64,000 bases of DNA. Source: Acinetobacter tandoii DSM 14970 = CIP 107469 (GTDB lineage: Bacteria; Pseudomonadota; Gammaproteobacteria; Pseudomonadales; Moraxellaceae). The stretch spans positions 118,178 through 182,177 of the forward strand of contig NZ_KE007365.1 in the NCBI RefSeq assembly GCF_000400735.1. The letters run 5' to 3'. Positions 45,502-53,699 of this stretch are shown here, in pieces; position 1 is the first letter of the stretch, and each line of letters opens with the position of its first letter. A model generated the notes under the pieces. That model worked only from the letters and a program-made list of their open reading frames with translations, was not told the origin of the DNA and searched no databases. The position numbers were made by a program, and so were the translations under genes.

Positions 45502-46153
45502 GATTCCATTCTAATAGTTGTTCTAATTTCAGCATGTCCACATGCTGCAAAGCTTTGCCGATAATGCTCTGCTTAGCCTCAGGATAAATCATCAGCAATT
45601 CATTAAATGAAACATGCCAGTCTGGATGGATTTTGATTTCACCATCTAAACGGACTGCACTTAAAGTTTGTGTTTTTTGAATTAGTTGTAAAATGTCTGC
45701 TAATCGTGACATGTCTTGCGGATATAAAACCAAATCTAAATCCGAGCTAACACGTACATAGGCTTCTTGGGTCAGATATTCATAGGCATAGGAGCCATAG
45801 ACATAAACTTCACAGTTGAGTGTGACTAAAGCTTTAGCAAAATCATGTAGTGCTGCATCCTGAAAGCTCTGCGGTCGTTCGATTAATAAGGTATGTAAGG
45901 AAAGTGGTCGGGTAATGAGCTGAATTTCATCCGCTTCGACCAAGCAAGCTACACGATATTTACACCCCTCAACCAAGCAATTGATCGCCAGCTTGACCTG
46001 AGCTGCATCGTCATTGTCCTGCCGACAAATAGTCATTGGCACGGACTGTTGCAGCAACTGGTACACTTTTTGTCTAGCAGGTTCAGGTAAGGAACTATCC
46101 AAAAAATGTAGATCTGCTACAGGATGCAAATAAGCCAAGTCATGACGATCCAT
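45473..46153 (-). CDS. mdcG: Phosphoribosyl-dephospho-CoA transferase (MdcG)
   Basis: This 226-residue nucleotidyltransferase attaches the prosthetic group to the serine of apo-MdcC. The catalytic pattern YVYGSYAYEYLTQEAYVRVSSDLDLVLYP near residue 120 can be split into the GSYAYE loop and the SSDLDLVL pair of metal-binding aspartates, as in the polymerase-beta-like fold. Its place between mdcE and mdcB matches the A. calcoaceticus operon. Confidence 0.92.
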   Translation of the reverse strand: MDRHDLAYLHPVADLHFLDSSLPEPARQKVYQLLQQSVPMTICRQDNDDAAQVKLAINCLVEGCKYRVACLVEADEIQLITRPLSLHTLLIERPQSFQDAALHDFAKALVTLNCEVYVYGSYAYEYLTQEAYVRVSSDLDLVLYPQDMSRLADILQLIQKTQTLSAVRLDGEIKIHPDWHVSFNELLMIYPEAKQSIIGKALQHVDMLKLEQLLEWNLEDANCTEA

Positions 46154-46164
46154 ATGCTTCCTCC

Positions 46165-46881
46165 TTAAGCGTTCACAACTTTCTCGATGACTGAGTTACA
46201 CAACTGACGACCTTGGCGTTGCTGACCAACTACACGGCGCTGATCTGTCATATAACTTTCGAGATGTTGCTGTTGATTGACTAATGCTTGACTCACCCAA
46301 TCGGTGTCCAAGTTTTCCCATACGGCGTTGATAGCGCCCATCTTGTAGAAATTTTCGACTCCTGGGGCAAAGATGGCTGAGCTTTGCGACAGTTGTTTCA
46401 ACTTTTCTACAGGAATTTTGGTGACCCGTGCCATCGCGTTCAGATCCATGACTTTGACCTGAGAATCGCTCAGTGCATACACTTCATTTGCCATTAATCC
46501 ATAAGAGAGGAAGCCACCACTGACAGCTTGACCGAAAATAATGGCAAGATTGGCATGTCCACTACGGCGTAATAAATCTACACATGAAGCTAAATGTGCA
46601 AAAGTACGATTGAGACACAACAATTCATCGGCACGGGAAAGATCTTGTCCTTGCGTATCTACAATAAAAACCACAGGAGTTTGATCACCTTGTTGTACCA
46701 ATTTTAAAATTTCAGAAGACAACTGAATGGCAATGTCTTGATTAATCGGCGCGGCATTAACCGTACCCAAAATTCGTACTGGGCCAACCGCAGTCTGTGC
46801 ATCCCCTTTAATGACATAACCCTCAATCTGATAATTCAGTTGATTTGGAAAAAGTTGTTTCAAAACTAATTCTGTATTCAT
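46165..46881 (-). CDS. mdcE: Malonate decarboxylase gamma subunit
   Basis: This 238-residue carboxyltransferase-like subunit pairs with MdcD to decarboxylate malonyl-S-ACP. The crotonase-like fold is suggested by VVFIVDTQGQDLSRADELL near residue 68 and ANLAIIFGQAVSGGFLSYGLMANEVYALSDSQ near 112, which contain the oxyanion glycines. It begins 4 bases after mdcD. The length is normal. Confidence 0.93.
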   Translation of the reverse strand: MNTELVLKQLFPNQLNYQIEGYVIKGDAQTAVGPVRILGTVNAAPINQDIAIQLSSEILKLVQQGDQTPVVFIVDTQGQDLSRADELLCLNRTFAHLASCVDLLRRSGHANLAIIFGQAVSGGFLSYGLMANEVYALSDSQVKVMDLNAMARVTKIPVEKLKQLSQSSAIFAPGVENFYKMGAINAVWENLDTDWVSQALVNQQQHLESYMTDQRRVVGQQRQGRQLCNSVIEKVVNA

Positions 46882-46885
46882 TGCA

Positions 46886-47773
46886 TCATCCTTGCTTTAA
46901 CATCACGACTTCATGCGCCGAGAGCATTGGAATTTTTTCTGGCTGAGCAATGCCCATTTCATGCCAAATCTGTAAGCCATCGTTTTTACCAAACCAGCGT
47001 TGCTGTTGTTGCTCAAGCTGTTGCTGTTGCTGCAATAATTGTTCTAAGTCTAGAGGGGCCGTCTTAACATCTAGCTGCGTTAAAATCGCATCGCGAATAT
47101 CTGTAATATCATCCTCAACCAAAGCTTGTACATGATTGAGTAAATAACGATGTTTACCACCTGTGACACGCCAAACCAAAGCACGGTCTTTAGAGTCAAA
47201 TTCTTCCACGCCTTTGACCGTTTCAATCACTTCTGGGCCAGACAGTGCCAAACGCCCTTCTTCTGTCATGATGATGGCACTGCTCAAACATGCACTAATA
47301 CCCATACCACCAAAAGCACCACAGGTTCCACCAATCACCGTAATAATCGGAATACCTGCATGTCGCACTTGCAACATGGCACGCATGATTTCAGAAATGG
47401 CGATGAGACCTGCATTCGCTTCATGCAAACGCACACCACCTGAATCCACAAAGAACACCACGGCTTGTGATTGATCCTGAATGGCTTTATGTAACAGCCC
47501 GACAATCTTCGCTCCGTGAATTTCGCCCACGGCACCGCCCATGAACTGTCCTTCTTGGGCAATAATATGGATTGGGGTTTGATTGATCGCTGCTGTACCA
47601 ATAATCACGCCATCATCAAAACTTCCCGGAATATCCAGAGCCGATAAATGTGGGCTAACTTCGATTTCGGTCGGCTTCAAGATTTCTTTAAAGCTGTTTT
47701 CATCGACCACAGCTTGAATACGCGCACGCGCGGTTTTTTCATAAAAACTGTTTTTGAGCATCACTTGATCCAT
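46886..47773 (-). CDS. mdcD: Malonate decarboxylase beta subunit
   Basis: This 295-residue carboxyltransferase-type subunit forms the decarboxylase active site with MdcE. It shows the family segments FDDGVIIGTAAINQTPIHII, EGQFMGGAVGEIHGAKIVGLL near residue 75, FFVDSGGVRLHEANAGL near 105 and GGTCGAFGGMGISACLSSAIIMT near 145. Near residue 245 there is a glutamine-rich low-complexity insert with runs of four or five Gln, probably a surface linker. It starts 3 bases after mdcC. Confidence 0.93.
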   Translation of the reverse strand: MDQVMLKNSFYEKTARARIQAVVDENSFKEILKPTEIEVSPHLSALDIPGSFDDGVIIGTAAINQTPIHIIAQEGQFMGGAVGEIHGAKIVGLLHKAIQDQSQAVVFFVDSGGVRLHEANAGLIAISEIMRAMLQVRHAGIPIITVIGGTCGAFGGMGISACLSSAIIMTEEGRLALSGPEVIETVKGVEEFDSKDRALVWRVTGGKHRYLLNHVQALVEDDITDIRDAILTQLDVKTAPLDLEQLLQQQQQLEQQQQRWFGKNDGLQIWHEMGIAQPEKIPMLSAHEVVMLKQG

Positions 47774-47776
47774 GTT

Positions 47777-48094
47777 CTATACTCCCTTAAACATAGATAT
47801 TGCTTGGCTTAAGCGCAGGTTCACCACCGCTGGAGTCGCCCCCATATCATTTAACTGAAATTTAAGCCCTGCTACCGCATGACGTTGTGCAAACTCATTC
47901 AGTACAGACTGCCAAACATGTTGAAAACCAACGGCTGATGTGGTGACTTCAATCTGACAAATATCCGCCTGATCATGCTGTGAAACTAAGACTTCTAAAT
48001 TTCCAGAACCAACCACACCACAAATAACAGCCGCCTGTTCAGCACTCAGCGGTGCTGATTGCAATTCAAATTTTAACTTTTCCATGTCAATCAC
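47777..48094 (-). CDS. mdcC: Malonate decarboxylase acyl carrier protein (delta subunit)
   Basis: This 105-residue acyl carrier protein carries 2'-(5''-phosphoribosyl)-3'-dephospho-CoA instead of phosphopantetheine. The modified serine is in CGVVGSGNLEVLVS near residue 30, the conserved attachment motif. The start overlaps the mdcA stop by 4 bases (ATGA). Its partners for modification (MdcB, MdcG) and loading (MdcA, MdcH) are all in the operon. Confidence 0.93.
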   Translation of the reverse strand: MIDMEKLKFELQSAPLSAEQAAVICGVVGSGNLEVLVSQHDQADICQIEVTTSAVGFQHVWQSVLNEFAQRHAVAGLKFQLNDMGATPAVVNLRLSQAISMFKGV

Positions 48095-49746
48095 CAGTTT
48101 CTAAAGCGGCTTGGGGGGCTATATAAACCACCCGACCATTTAACTAAATCTTTCACCGATTTTGCTGCGAGCAAATCACGACTCACTTGTGTCGGATCAA
48201 TGCCTAAATCTTCTGGACGTTGAATAATGCCGCGCTGACGTAATTCTTCAACTTTCGCTGTATCACGCTTCATCCCCACTGGGGTATAACCTGCTACACC
48301 ACGAATCGCTTGTTCCCGTTCTTCTGGGGTCCGACATAACAGTAAGTTGGCAATGCCTTCTTCCGTCACAATATGGGTCACGTCTTCGCCATAAATCATG
48401 ATTGGTGGGAGTTCGCTGTCCATTTTGTCTTGTAACTGCCACGCATCTAACTCTTCTACAAAGACAGGATGCATATGTTCACGGTACGTTTCGACCAACT
48501 GCACTACCAGTTTGCGACCTTTTATGAGTTTGCCGTCCACCGCTTCACGCCCTGCTTTGGTATAGGCATAACTGGCATGACGACGTCCATGCGGGTCAGA
48601 ACCCATATTCGGTGCCCCCCCAAAACCAGAAATACGGTCTACCGTCGCGGTTGAGCTGTTGCCTTGCAAATCAATTTGTAATGTTGAACCAATGAACAAA
48701 TCACACGCATATAAACCCGCAGTTTGACTAAAGGCACGATTCGAGCGCATGCTGCCATCACTACCCGTAAAGAACACATCTGGACGTTCTTTAATATAGT
48801 CTTCCATCCCGACTTCAGAACCAAAGCTATGAATTGATTCGACAAAACCACTTTCAATTGCTGGAATTAAAGTTGGGTGTGGATTCAAAGCCCAATTGGT
48901 ACAGATCTGCCCCTTTAACCCCAATGAAGCCGCATAAGTAGGCAGCAATAATTCAATCGCCGCAGTATCAAAACCAATGCCATGATTTAATCGTTGAATT
49001 TGATATGGTGCATAGATACCTTTAATAACCATCATCGCCATTAAAATTTGCACTTCGGTAATTTGTGCAGGATCACGGGTAAATAACGGTTCTATATAGT
49101 TGTGCTTGGGACTTTCAATATAAAAATCGACCCAATCTGCTGGCACATCGACACGTGGCAGCTTATCGACAATTTCATTGACCTGTGCAATCACAATGCC
49201 GCTTTTAAATGCAGTGGCTTCAATAATTGCTGGCGTATCTTCGGTATTGGCACCCGTATATAAATTTCCTTGACGGTCTGCCGCATGTGCCGTGATTAAA
49301 CACACATTTGGAGTGAGGTCGATAAAATAACGCCCGTATAACTCTAAATAGGTATGAATTGATCCGATACTAATTCTTTGCTGCTGAACCAATTGAGCCA
49401 GACGCAAACTTTGTGGGCCAGCAAAAGAAAAATCAACTTTAGAAGCAATACCCTTTTCAAAGACGTCTATGTGACTCGGTAAAGCCAATACAGACTGAAC
49501 AATGTGTAAATTATTCACCACATCTGGATTACATTGACTTAAGCTCTTGGAGAGAAAATCTGCCTGTTTCTGGTTATTGCCTTCTAAACACACTCGATCT
49601 CCGCAAGCAATGACCGTTTCTAATAGTTCAATGACACGTGCATGTTCAACTTTCTTTTCAAAGCCTTTTTGCTTTGCTTGATTGAGTTTTTCTTGTCTAC
49701 GGGTTCTCTGCTTATCCCATAAATGCTTCTTAACCATCTGGTTCAT
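48091..49746 (-). CDS. mdcA: Malonate decarboxylase alpha subunit (acetyl-ACP:malonate transferase)
   Basis: This 551-residue CoA-transferase-like subunit exchanges acetyl for malonyl on the carrier protein and releases acetate. It starts with a basic segment (KKHLWDKQRTRRQEKLNQA). Conserved parts are CLITAHAADRQGNLYTGANTED near residue 150, SGFGGAPNMGSDPHGRRHASY near 385 and YGEDVTHIVTEEGIANLLLCR near 455. It follows the MadM transporter gene by about 20 bases, and the length fits the family. Confidence 0.95.
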   Translation of the reverse strand: MNQMVKKHLWDKQRTRRQEKLNQAKQKGFEKKVEHARVIELLETVIACGDRVCLEGNNQKQADFLSKSLSQCNPDVVNNLHIVQSVLALPSHIDVFEKGIASKVDFSFAGPQSLRLAQLVQQQRISIGSIHTYLELYGRYFIDLTPNVCLITAHAADRQGNLYTGANTEDTPAIIEATAFKSGIVIAQVNEIVDKLPRVDVPADWVDFYIESPKHNYIEPLFTRDPAQITEVQILMAMMVIKGIYAPYQIQRLNHGIGFDTAAIELLLPTYAASLGLKGQICTNWALNPHPTLIPAIESGFVESIHSFGSEVGMEDYIKERPDVFFTGSDGSMRSNRAFSQTAGLYACDLFIGSTLQIDLQGNSSTATVDRISGFGGAPNMGSDPHGRRHASYAYTKAGREAVDGKLIKGRKLVVQLVETYREHMHPVFVEELDAWQLQDKMDSELPPIMIYGEDVTHIVTEEGIANLLLCRTPEEREQAIRGVAGYTPVGMKRDTAKVEELRQRGIIQRPEDLGIDPTQVSRDLLAAKSVKDLVKWSGGLYSPPSRFRNW

Positions 49747-49767
49747 AACATCACCTTTATGTCTGAG

Positions 49768-50529
49768 TTAGCCGAAGATGGCATTGATTGTGAGGAAAAA
49801 TATTGAGGGTCCGAGTAAGCAACCTAAACCTGTATAGAATGTTGCAACCAAAGCACCATACGGTACTAAACGAACATCTGTACCTGCCAAACCCGCAGCT
49901 GTACCGCTAGTTGTCCCCGCCAAACCACCAAAAACCATCGCTGAGCGTGGACTTTTTAAATACATGAATTTTGCGAGTAATGGTGTACCCACCATAAAGA
50001 ACACTGACTTAATCAGACCAATCGCAATGGATAATGCAATCACTTCTGAGCTTGCACCCACTGCTGTGCCTGTTACTGGGCCCACGATATAGGTCATTGC
50101 ACCTGCACCAATTGTGGTCATCGAGACAGGATCTCGATAACCCATGAGCCAAGCGACCATAGCGCCAATCACAAAGGGAATCACACAACCCAACAGCAGC
50201 GCGATCATGCCGACTTTGCCTGCTTTCTTGACTTCTTTTACATCGACTTCAAATGCGGTAGAAGCAATTGCCAAGTCACGCAACATTGCTCCTCCAAGCA
50301 AAGCAAAACCACCAAAAATCGCGATGTCTGAAATGCCTTTTTCACCTTGGGTATATACGCCTGCAAAGTACGCCAAAACCAAGCCCATGGTGATGGCAAT
50401 CGCTGAACTTTGTAATTTACCCTTGGTCAGATATTTTGAGAGGAGATGCGAGACATACATCATCAACCCCGTTACTGCCAACGCTGTGACTAACGCATTT
50501 TTCGTCAATACTGTGACTATTTCTTCCAT
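49768..50529 (-). CDS. mdcM: Malonate transporter subunit MadM
   Basis: This membrane protein of about 253 residues has seven or more hydrophobic segments. It is the larger half of the two-component malonate:Na+ (or H+) symporter MadL/MadM. Typical parts are YVSHLLSKYLTKGKLQSSAIAI, GAMTYIVGPVTGTAVGASSEV and FGGLAGTTSGTAAGLAGTD. The start was taken as ATG 50529, after AAGGAAG, rather than 50556. It lies directly before mdcA and after mdcL. Confidence 0.93.
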   Translation of the reverse strand: MEEIVTVLTKNALVTALAVTGLMMYVSHLLSKYLTKGKLQSSAIAITMGLVLAYFAGVYTQGEKGISDIAIFGGFALLGGAMLRDLAIASTAFEVDVKEVKKAGKVGMIALLLGCVIPFVIGAMVAWLMGYRDPVSMTTIGAGAMTYIVGPVTGTAVGASSEVIALSIAIGLIKSVFFMVGTPLLAKFMYLKSPRSAMVFGGLAGTTSGTAAGLAGTDVRLVPYGALVATFYTGLGCLLGPSIFFLTINAIFG

Positions 50530-50590
50530 TACGTTTCTTCCTTGTAACCCAACCAACCGTTTTTATTCTGTATCCATGCCTGACTGGCTG

Positions 50591-50992
50591 TTAGACCGCT
50601 TTTTCTACTGTTTCAACTGACCATTCATAGGTTGCATAATCACCGCTAGATTTGTTCAACCAACGAATGACCAATACAGTACCAATGAGTGAAGCGACAG
50701 AAACAATCAGCCCCAACATTCCACCTGAAAGCGCTGCAACTACGTTTTGTCCTGCTGACATGGCAACGACGATTGGAATGTACATCCCTGACCAATACAA
50801 CACACCGAACTGAGTGACTTGAGGCAGGTGCCCACGTTTAGCCAAAACCTCCTTTGATATAATTAAAAGAATCATGGCAATTGCCACACCACCTACATTG
50901 GCTTTTACACCAAGCGCCATACCGAGAATATTTCCTAAATACACACCGAGTAGATGGCAGATTGCCAGTATGGCTGTTCCGTAAATAATCAT
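50591..50992 (-). CDS. mdcL: Malonate transporter subunit MadL
   Basis: This 133-residue membrane protein with four hydrophobic helices is the small subunit of the malonate symporter. It contains HLLGVYLGNILGMALGVKANVGGVAIAM and a central GVLYWSGMYIPIVVAMSA. A strong ribosome binding site (GGGAGG) precedes ATG 50992. It is the first gene of the mdc operon, so its upstream region (50993-51129), shared with mdcY, holds the operon promoter and operator. Confidence 0.93.
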   Translation of the reverse strand: MIIYGTAILAICHLLGVYLGNILGMALGVKANVGGVAIAMILLIISKEVLAKRGHLPQVTQFGVLYWSGMYIPIVVAMSAGQNVVAALSGGMLGLIVSVASLIGTVLVIRWLNKSSGDYATYEWSVETVEKAV

Positions 50993-51104
50993 CGCTGAAT
51001 CCTCCCTGGATCATGCTTTGCTTCTAATAATCTGACTTATAATTTGCTATAGTTATAGCCTATCTGTATCCAGTGTACAATGTTTTGTACTCAAATAAAC
51101 ATAA

Positions 51105-51116
51105 ATTGTATACAAT
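51105..51116. promoter_or_regulatory. Palindromic MdcY operator ATTGTATACAAT
   Basis: A perfect 12-bp palindrome lies 14 bases before the mdcY start codon, between the divergent mdcL and mdcY genes. As I recall, this is exactly the sequence reported as the binding site of MdcY in A. calcoaceticus. A related, shorter element AGTGTACAAT occurs at 51072-51081, closer to the mdcL promoter. Confidence 0.85.
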
Positions 51117-51129
51117 TTTTTGGTGGTGT

Positions 51130-51804
51130 ATGACTTCTATTGCAGAACTCCCTCTTTCTATTCAAATTAGTAAAAAGTTAGAGGATGATATTATTTATGG
51201 TTTCTTCTTACCGGGAACCAAACTTGATGAACAAGAATTGTGTGATCGCTATGGTGCTTCTCGTACCCCAATTCGTGAGGCATTAAAGCTTCTTGCAGCC
51301 GAAGGTCTGGTCGAAATTCGCCCACGTCGTGGCGCCATTATTCCGACCATTAACCCATTAACTTTATGTGAAATGTTTGAAGTGATGGCTGAATTAGAAG
51401 CCATGTGTGGACGTTTAGCCGCACGTCGTATTCAACCTGAAGAAAAACAAGAATTACAGCGTTTGCATCTATTGTGTCAGGATTATTTAAAGCAAAATGA
51501 TTCAGAAAACTATTATGAAGCCAACCGCTTATTTCACTTTGCCATTTATCAGGCCAGTCATAATGCTTTTTTAATTGAACAAGCATCCACCTTACATAAA
51601 CGTTTACATCCCTATCGACGACTACAGCTTCGTGTAAATAATCGAATGAATAATTCTTTTTCGGAACACAATGCCATTTTAGATGCCATTTTTGCAGGTG
51701 ATGAACAACAAGCTGAAGATTTATTGAAAGCCCATGTGGTCATTCAGGGTCAAAAATTTACAGACTTTATTTCAACAATCGAGAGTATTCAGCCCAAAAG
51801 TTAG
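51130..51804 (+). CDS. mdcY: GntR-family repressor of the malonate operon
   Basis: This regulator of about 224 residues belongs to the FadR/FCD branch of GntR. Residues 10-75 are the winged helix (KLEDDIIYGFFLPGTKLDEQ, YGASRTPIREALKLLAAEGLV) and residues 85-215 the helical ligand-binding FCD domain, with metal-type His residues in LFHFAIYQASHN and FSEHNAILDAI. The start was moved from GTG 51073 to ATG 51130 because the longer frame would run through the operator and has no family match. Divergent from mdcL, it is expected to repress the mdc operon and itself until malonate or a derivative is present. Confidence 0.93.
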   Translation: MTSIAELPLSIQISKKLEDDIIYGFFLPGTKLDEQELCDRYGASRTPIREALKLLAAEGLVEIRPRRGAIIPTINPLTLCEMFEVMAELEAMCGRLAARRIQPEEKQELQRLHLLCQDYLKQNDSENYYEANRLFHFAIYQASHNAFLIEQASTLHKRLHPYRRLQLRVNNRMNNSFSEHNAILDAIFAGDEQQAEDLLKAHVVIQGQKFTDFISTIESIQPKS

Positions 51805-51819
51805 TCTTTTGTAGAGATT

Positions 51820-51841
51820 CGAGCACCCAGATAGGTGCTCG
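51820..51841. terminator. Hairpin between convergent mdcY and the SDR gene
   Basis: A perfect 8-bp GC-rich stem (CGAGCACC with GGTGCTCG) has a 6-base loop. T-runs are weak on both sides, so termination efficiency is uncertain. Confidence 0.6.
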
Positions 51842-51864
51842 TCAGTTCAGCCACTTAAAACAGT

Positions 51865-52695
51865 TCACGTTGATGAAACCGTCGTGATTTTTGGGTGGTT
51901 CAATTCTGCAAAATTTTGAATTTTATCAATGTCTTTTTGAATCGAGCTCGACACCACATTCGGTAGCACCTGATTCACTTTGACAAAGATTTTTTCAGGA
52001 TATCCCACTTGATAGTACAACTTATCGTTCTGTAAAAATTGATATAGCTCTTCAGCTACAAAAGCAGGGCTGTCCATTTTTACACCCAGCTTTGCATTCA
52101 TTTCCACTACTACTGGACTGTTCATGGTGGTGGCGGTTGCCCGAGGTGAAAAGTATTTAAACTGAATCGGTGAGTTGGAATATTCACGTGCCAAGGCTTC
52201 GGTTGCACCGCGTAAGGCAAATTTACTGGCACAATAACTCACATAACCTGGGTAACCAATACTGCCAAAAGTCGAACCCATGTTAATAATTTGACTTGGT
52301 GCAGTTTTCGACATTAATGGAATAATGTGCTGAATCAATTGCAGTGGATAAACCACGTTAATCAGCATCATCTGTTCAATCGCGTCGCTAGATTGATGAC
52401 TAAACAAAGAAAAATCATTCACCCCTGCATTATTAATATAGTAATTAATGTGAATCTTTTGCTGCGTCAGTGCTTGAATAAATTGTTCACGACTCTCGGC
52501 ATCGCTCAAATCGCAACGCAGACTTTGTAGCTTTAATTGAGGATATTGTGCTTTAAGCTCTGCCTGCATAACTTGTAATGCTTCAGCATTACGTGCCACA
52601 AGTATCACGTTCACATTGTTTTTACATAAATTTTCAACGATAGCTTTACCTATGCCACCTGTTGCCCCAACAATCACTGCAGTTAAATTTGACAT
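51865..52695 (-). CDS. SDR-family dehydrogenase (last gene of the hemolysin-like cassette)
   Basis: This 276-residue short-chain dehydrogenase has the NAD(P)-binding VGATGGIGKAIVENL near residue 8, a DLSDAE segment near 62, NNAGVND near 88, a catalytic serine in NMGSTFGSIGYPGY, and YCASKFALRG as the Tyr-Lys pair near 157. An R after the first strand (VARNAEAL) suggests NADPH. The start is ATG 52695, preceded by AGGAATAGGG; the longer frame to 52713 is rejected. It follows the oxygenase gene by about 35 bases and probably reduces an intermediate of the cassette's product. Confidence 0.85.
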   Translation of the reverse strand: MSNLTAVIVGATGGIGKAIVENLCKNNVNVILVARNAEALQVMQAELKAQYPQLKLQSLRCDLSDAESREQFIQALTQQKIHINYYINNAGVNDFSLFSHQSSDAIEQMMLINVVYPLQLIQHIIPLMSKTAPSQIINMGSTFGSIGYPGYVSYCASKFALRGATEALAREYSNSPIQFKYFSPRATATTMNSPVVVEMNAKLGVKMDSPAFVAEELYQFLQNDKLYYQVGYPEKIFVKVNQVLPNVVSSSIQKDIDKIQNFAELNHPKITTVSST

Positions 52696-52730
52696 AACCC
52701 TATTCCTTTTCATTATATTAAGACTAGTGC

Positions 52731-53621
52731 TTAAGATGTTTCGTTCAATCCTAAACCCATACTGATATAGAGTTTACGCTGCTCAAGAGGGACTAAAATT
52801 TCACGTCGACCATGCATAAAACGTTTGTTGTCGATAATCGCAACATCACCATCTTGCCATTCAATTTCCTGCGTATGCTGTTCGCAAAGTTCCGCAAGTT
52901 CTGTAATCAGTTCCTGACTTATCTCGCGACCATCCGCAAAAGTAAATTTCGGTTTTTGATAATTGTAGGAGGGTCCCAAAATGGTATTGGCAAATGCAGG
53001 CACGCCTTTCAAATTATCATGGCGAATCATGTTCATTTGCAGATGGTATTCCACACCTTGATCGTGAGAGGGAGTGATCGTTTGTCCTGGAATCATCCGA
53101 ATAAACTTATTTAAATCCTCCCAAGTTACCGAATCCACCTCCGCAATATTGAAAGCAGTCGCCACATATTTCTGCCAAATCTGTTTTGGTAAATAGCGGC
53201 TAATGGTCATCGGTGCAGCAAACTTTTGTTTTAACGGCTCGGATAAGTTTTTCCATACTACATGTCCATCACACACAGTGGTCTGTGAACCTTGAGAAGC
53301 ACTCACTTCACTAAAAAAAGCAATAATATCTGGAGGTAATGGCGTAGAACCATTTTCAATATGCAACCCAACAGCCTGAGTGCCTGCATCCACTTTCTGA
53401 GATTGTTGCGTGATATTTTCACGAGCAGGATCATAAGTCAGCTTTTGGCATAAGGCTGTCATCAACTCACTAAAACGGTGCACGTCATAATGTTCATGTC
53501 TGAGTAAAATCCAACCTTGCTCACGTAAGGTATTTTTAATTTCTGCATGGCTTGATGGTGAATAGCTGTCGCTATGCTCAAGGTCAAATACGGATTGTTC
53601 AATATTCATATCTTTACTCAC
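52731..53621 (-). CDS. TauD/TfdA-type Fe(II)/2-oxoglutarate oxygenase
   Basis: This 296-residue protein resembles the TauD/clavaminate-synthase-like fold. The iron ligands fit an HxE...H triad: His87-Ile-Glu89 in VGLHIENGS and His270 in RFMHGRREIL, where the following arginines could bind 2-oxoglutarate. Glu in place of Asp is tolerated in several related oxygenases. The start codon is GTG at 53621; ATG at 53609 is an alternative. It lies in line with an adenylating enzyme, a GNAT-like protein and an SDR, implying oxidation of a small molecule, perhaps amino-acid or fatty-acyl derived. The substrate is unknown. Confidence 0.8.
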   Translation of the reverse strand: MSKDMNIEQSVFDLEHSDSYSPSSHAEIKNTLREQGWILLRHEHYDVHRFSELMTALCQKLTYDPARENITQQSQKVDAGTQAVGLHIENGSTPLPPDIIAFFSEVSASQGSQTTVCDGHVVWKNLSEPLKQKFAAPMTISRYLPKQIWQKYVATAFNIAEVDSVTWEDLNKFIRMIPGQTITPSHDQGVEYHLQMNMIRHDNLKGVPAFANTILGPSYNYQKPKFTFADGREISQELITELAELCEQHTQEIEWQDGDVAIIDNKRFMHGRREILVPLEQRKLYISMGLGLNETS

Positions 53622-53699
53622 TATTTAGTGAAATTTTATGCGTGGAAATTAAATCTTCAGGTCTTATTGCGGCTATCGTTTGCTTAGCTGAACGACAGC

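Noticed and set aside
46950..47474. Plus-strand frames opposite mdcD, one very rich in cysteine.
   Set aside because: They are antisense shadows of the glutamine-rich and conserved parts of mdcD (CAA/CAG read backwards gives Cys/Leu-type codons). No ribosome binding site or family match is seen.
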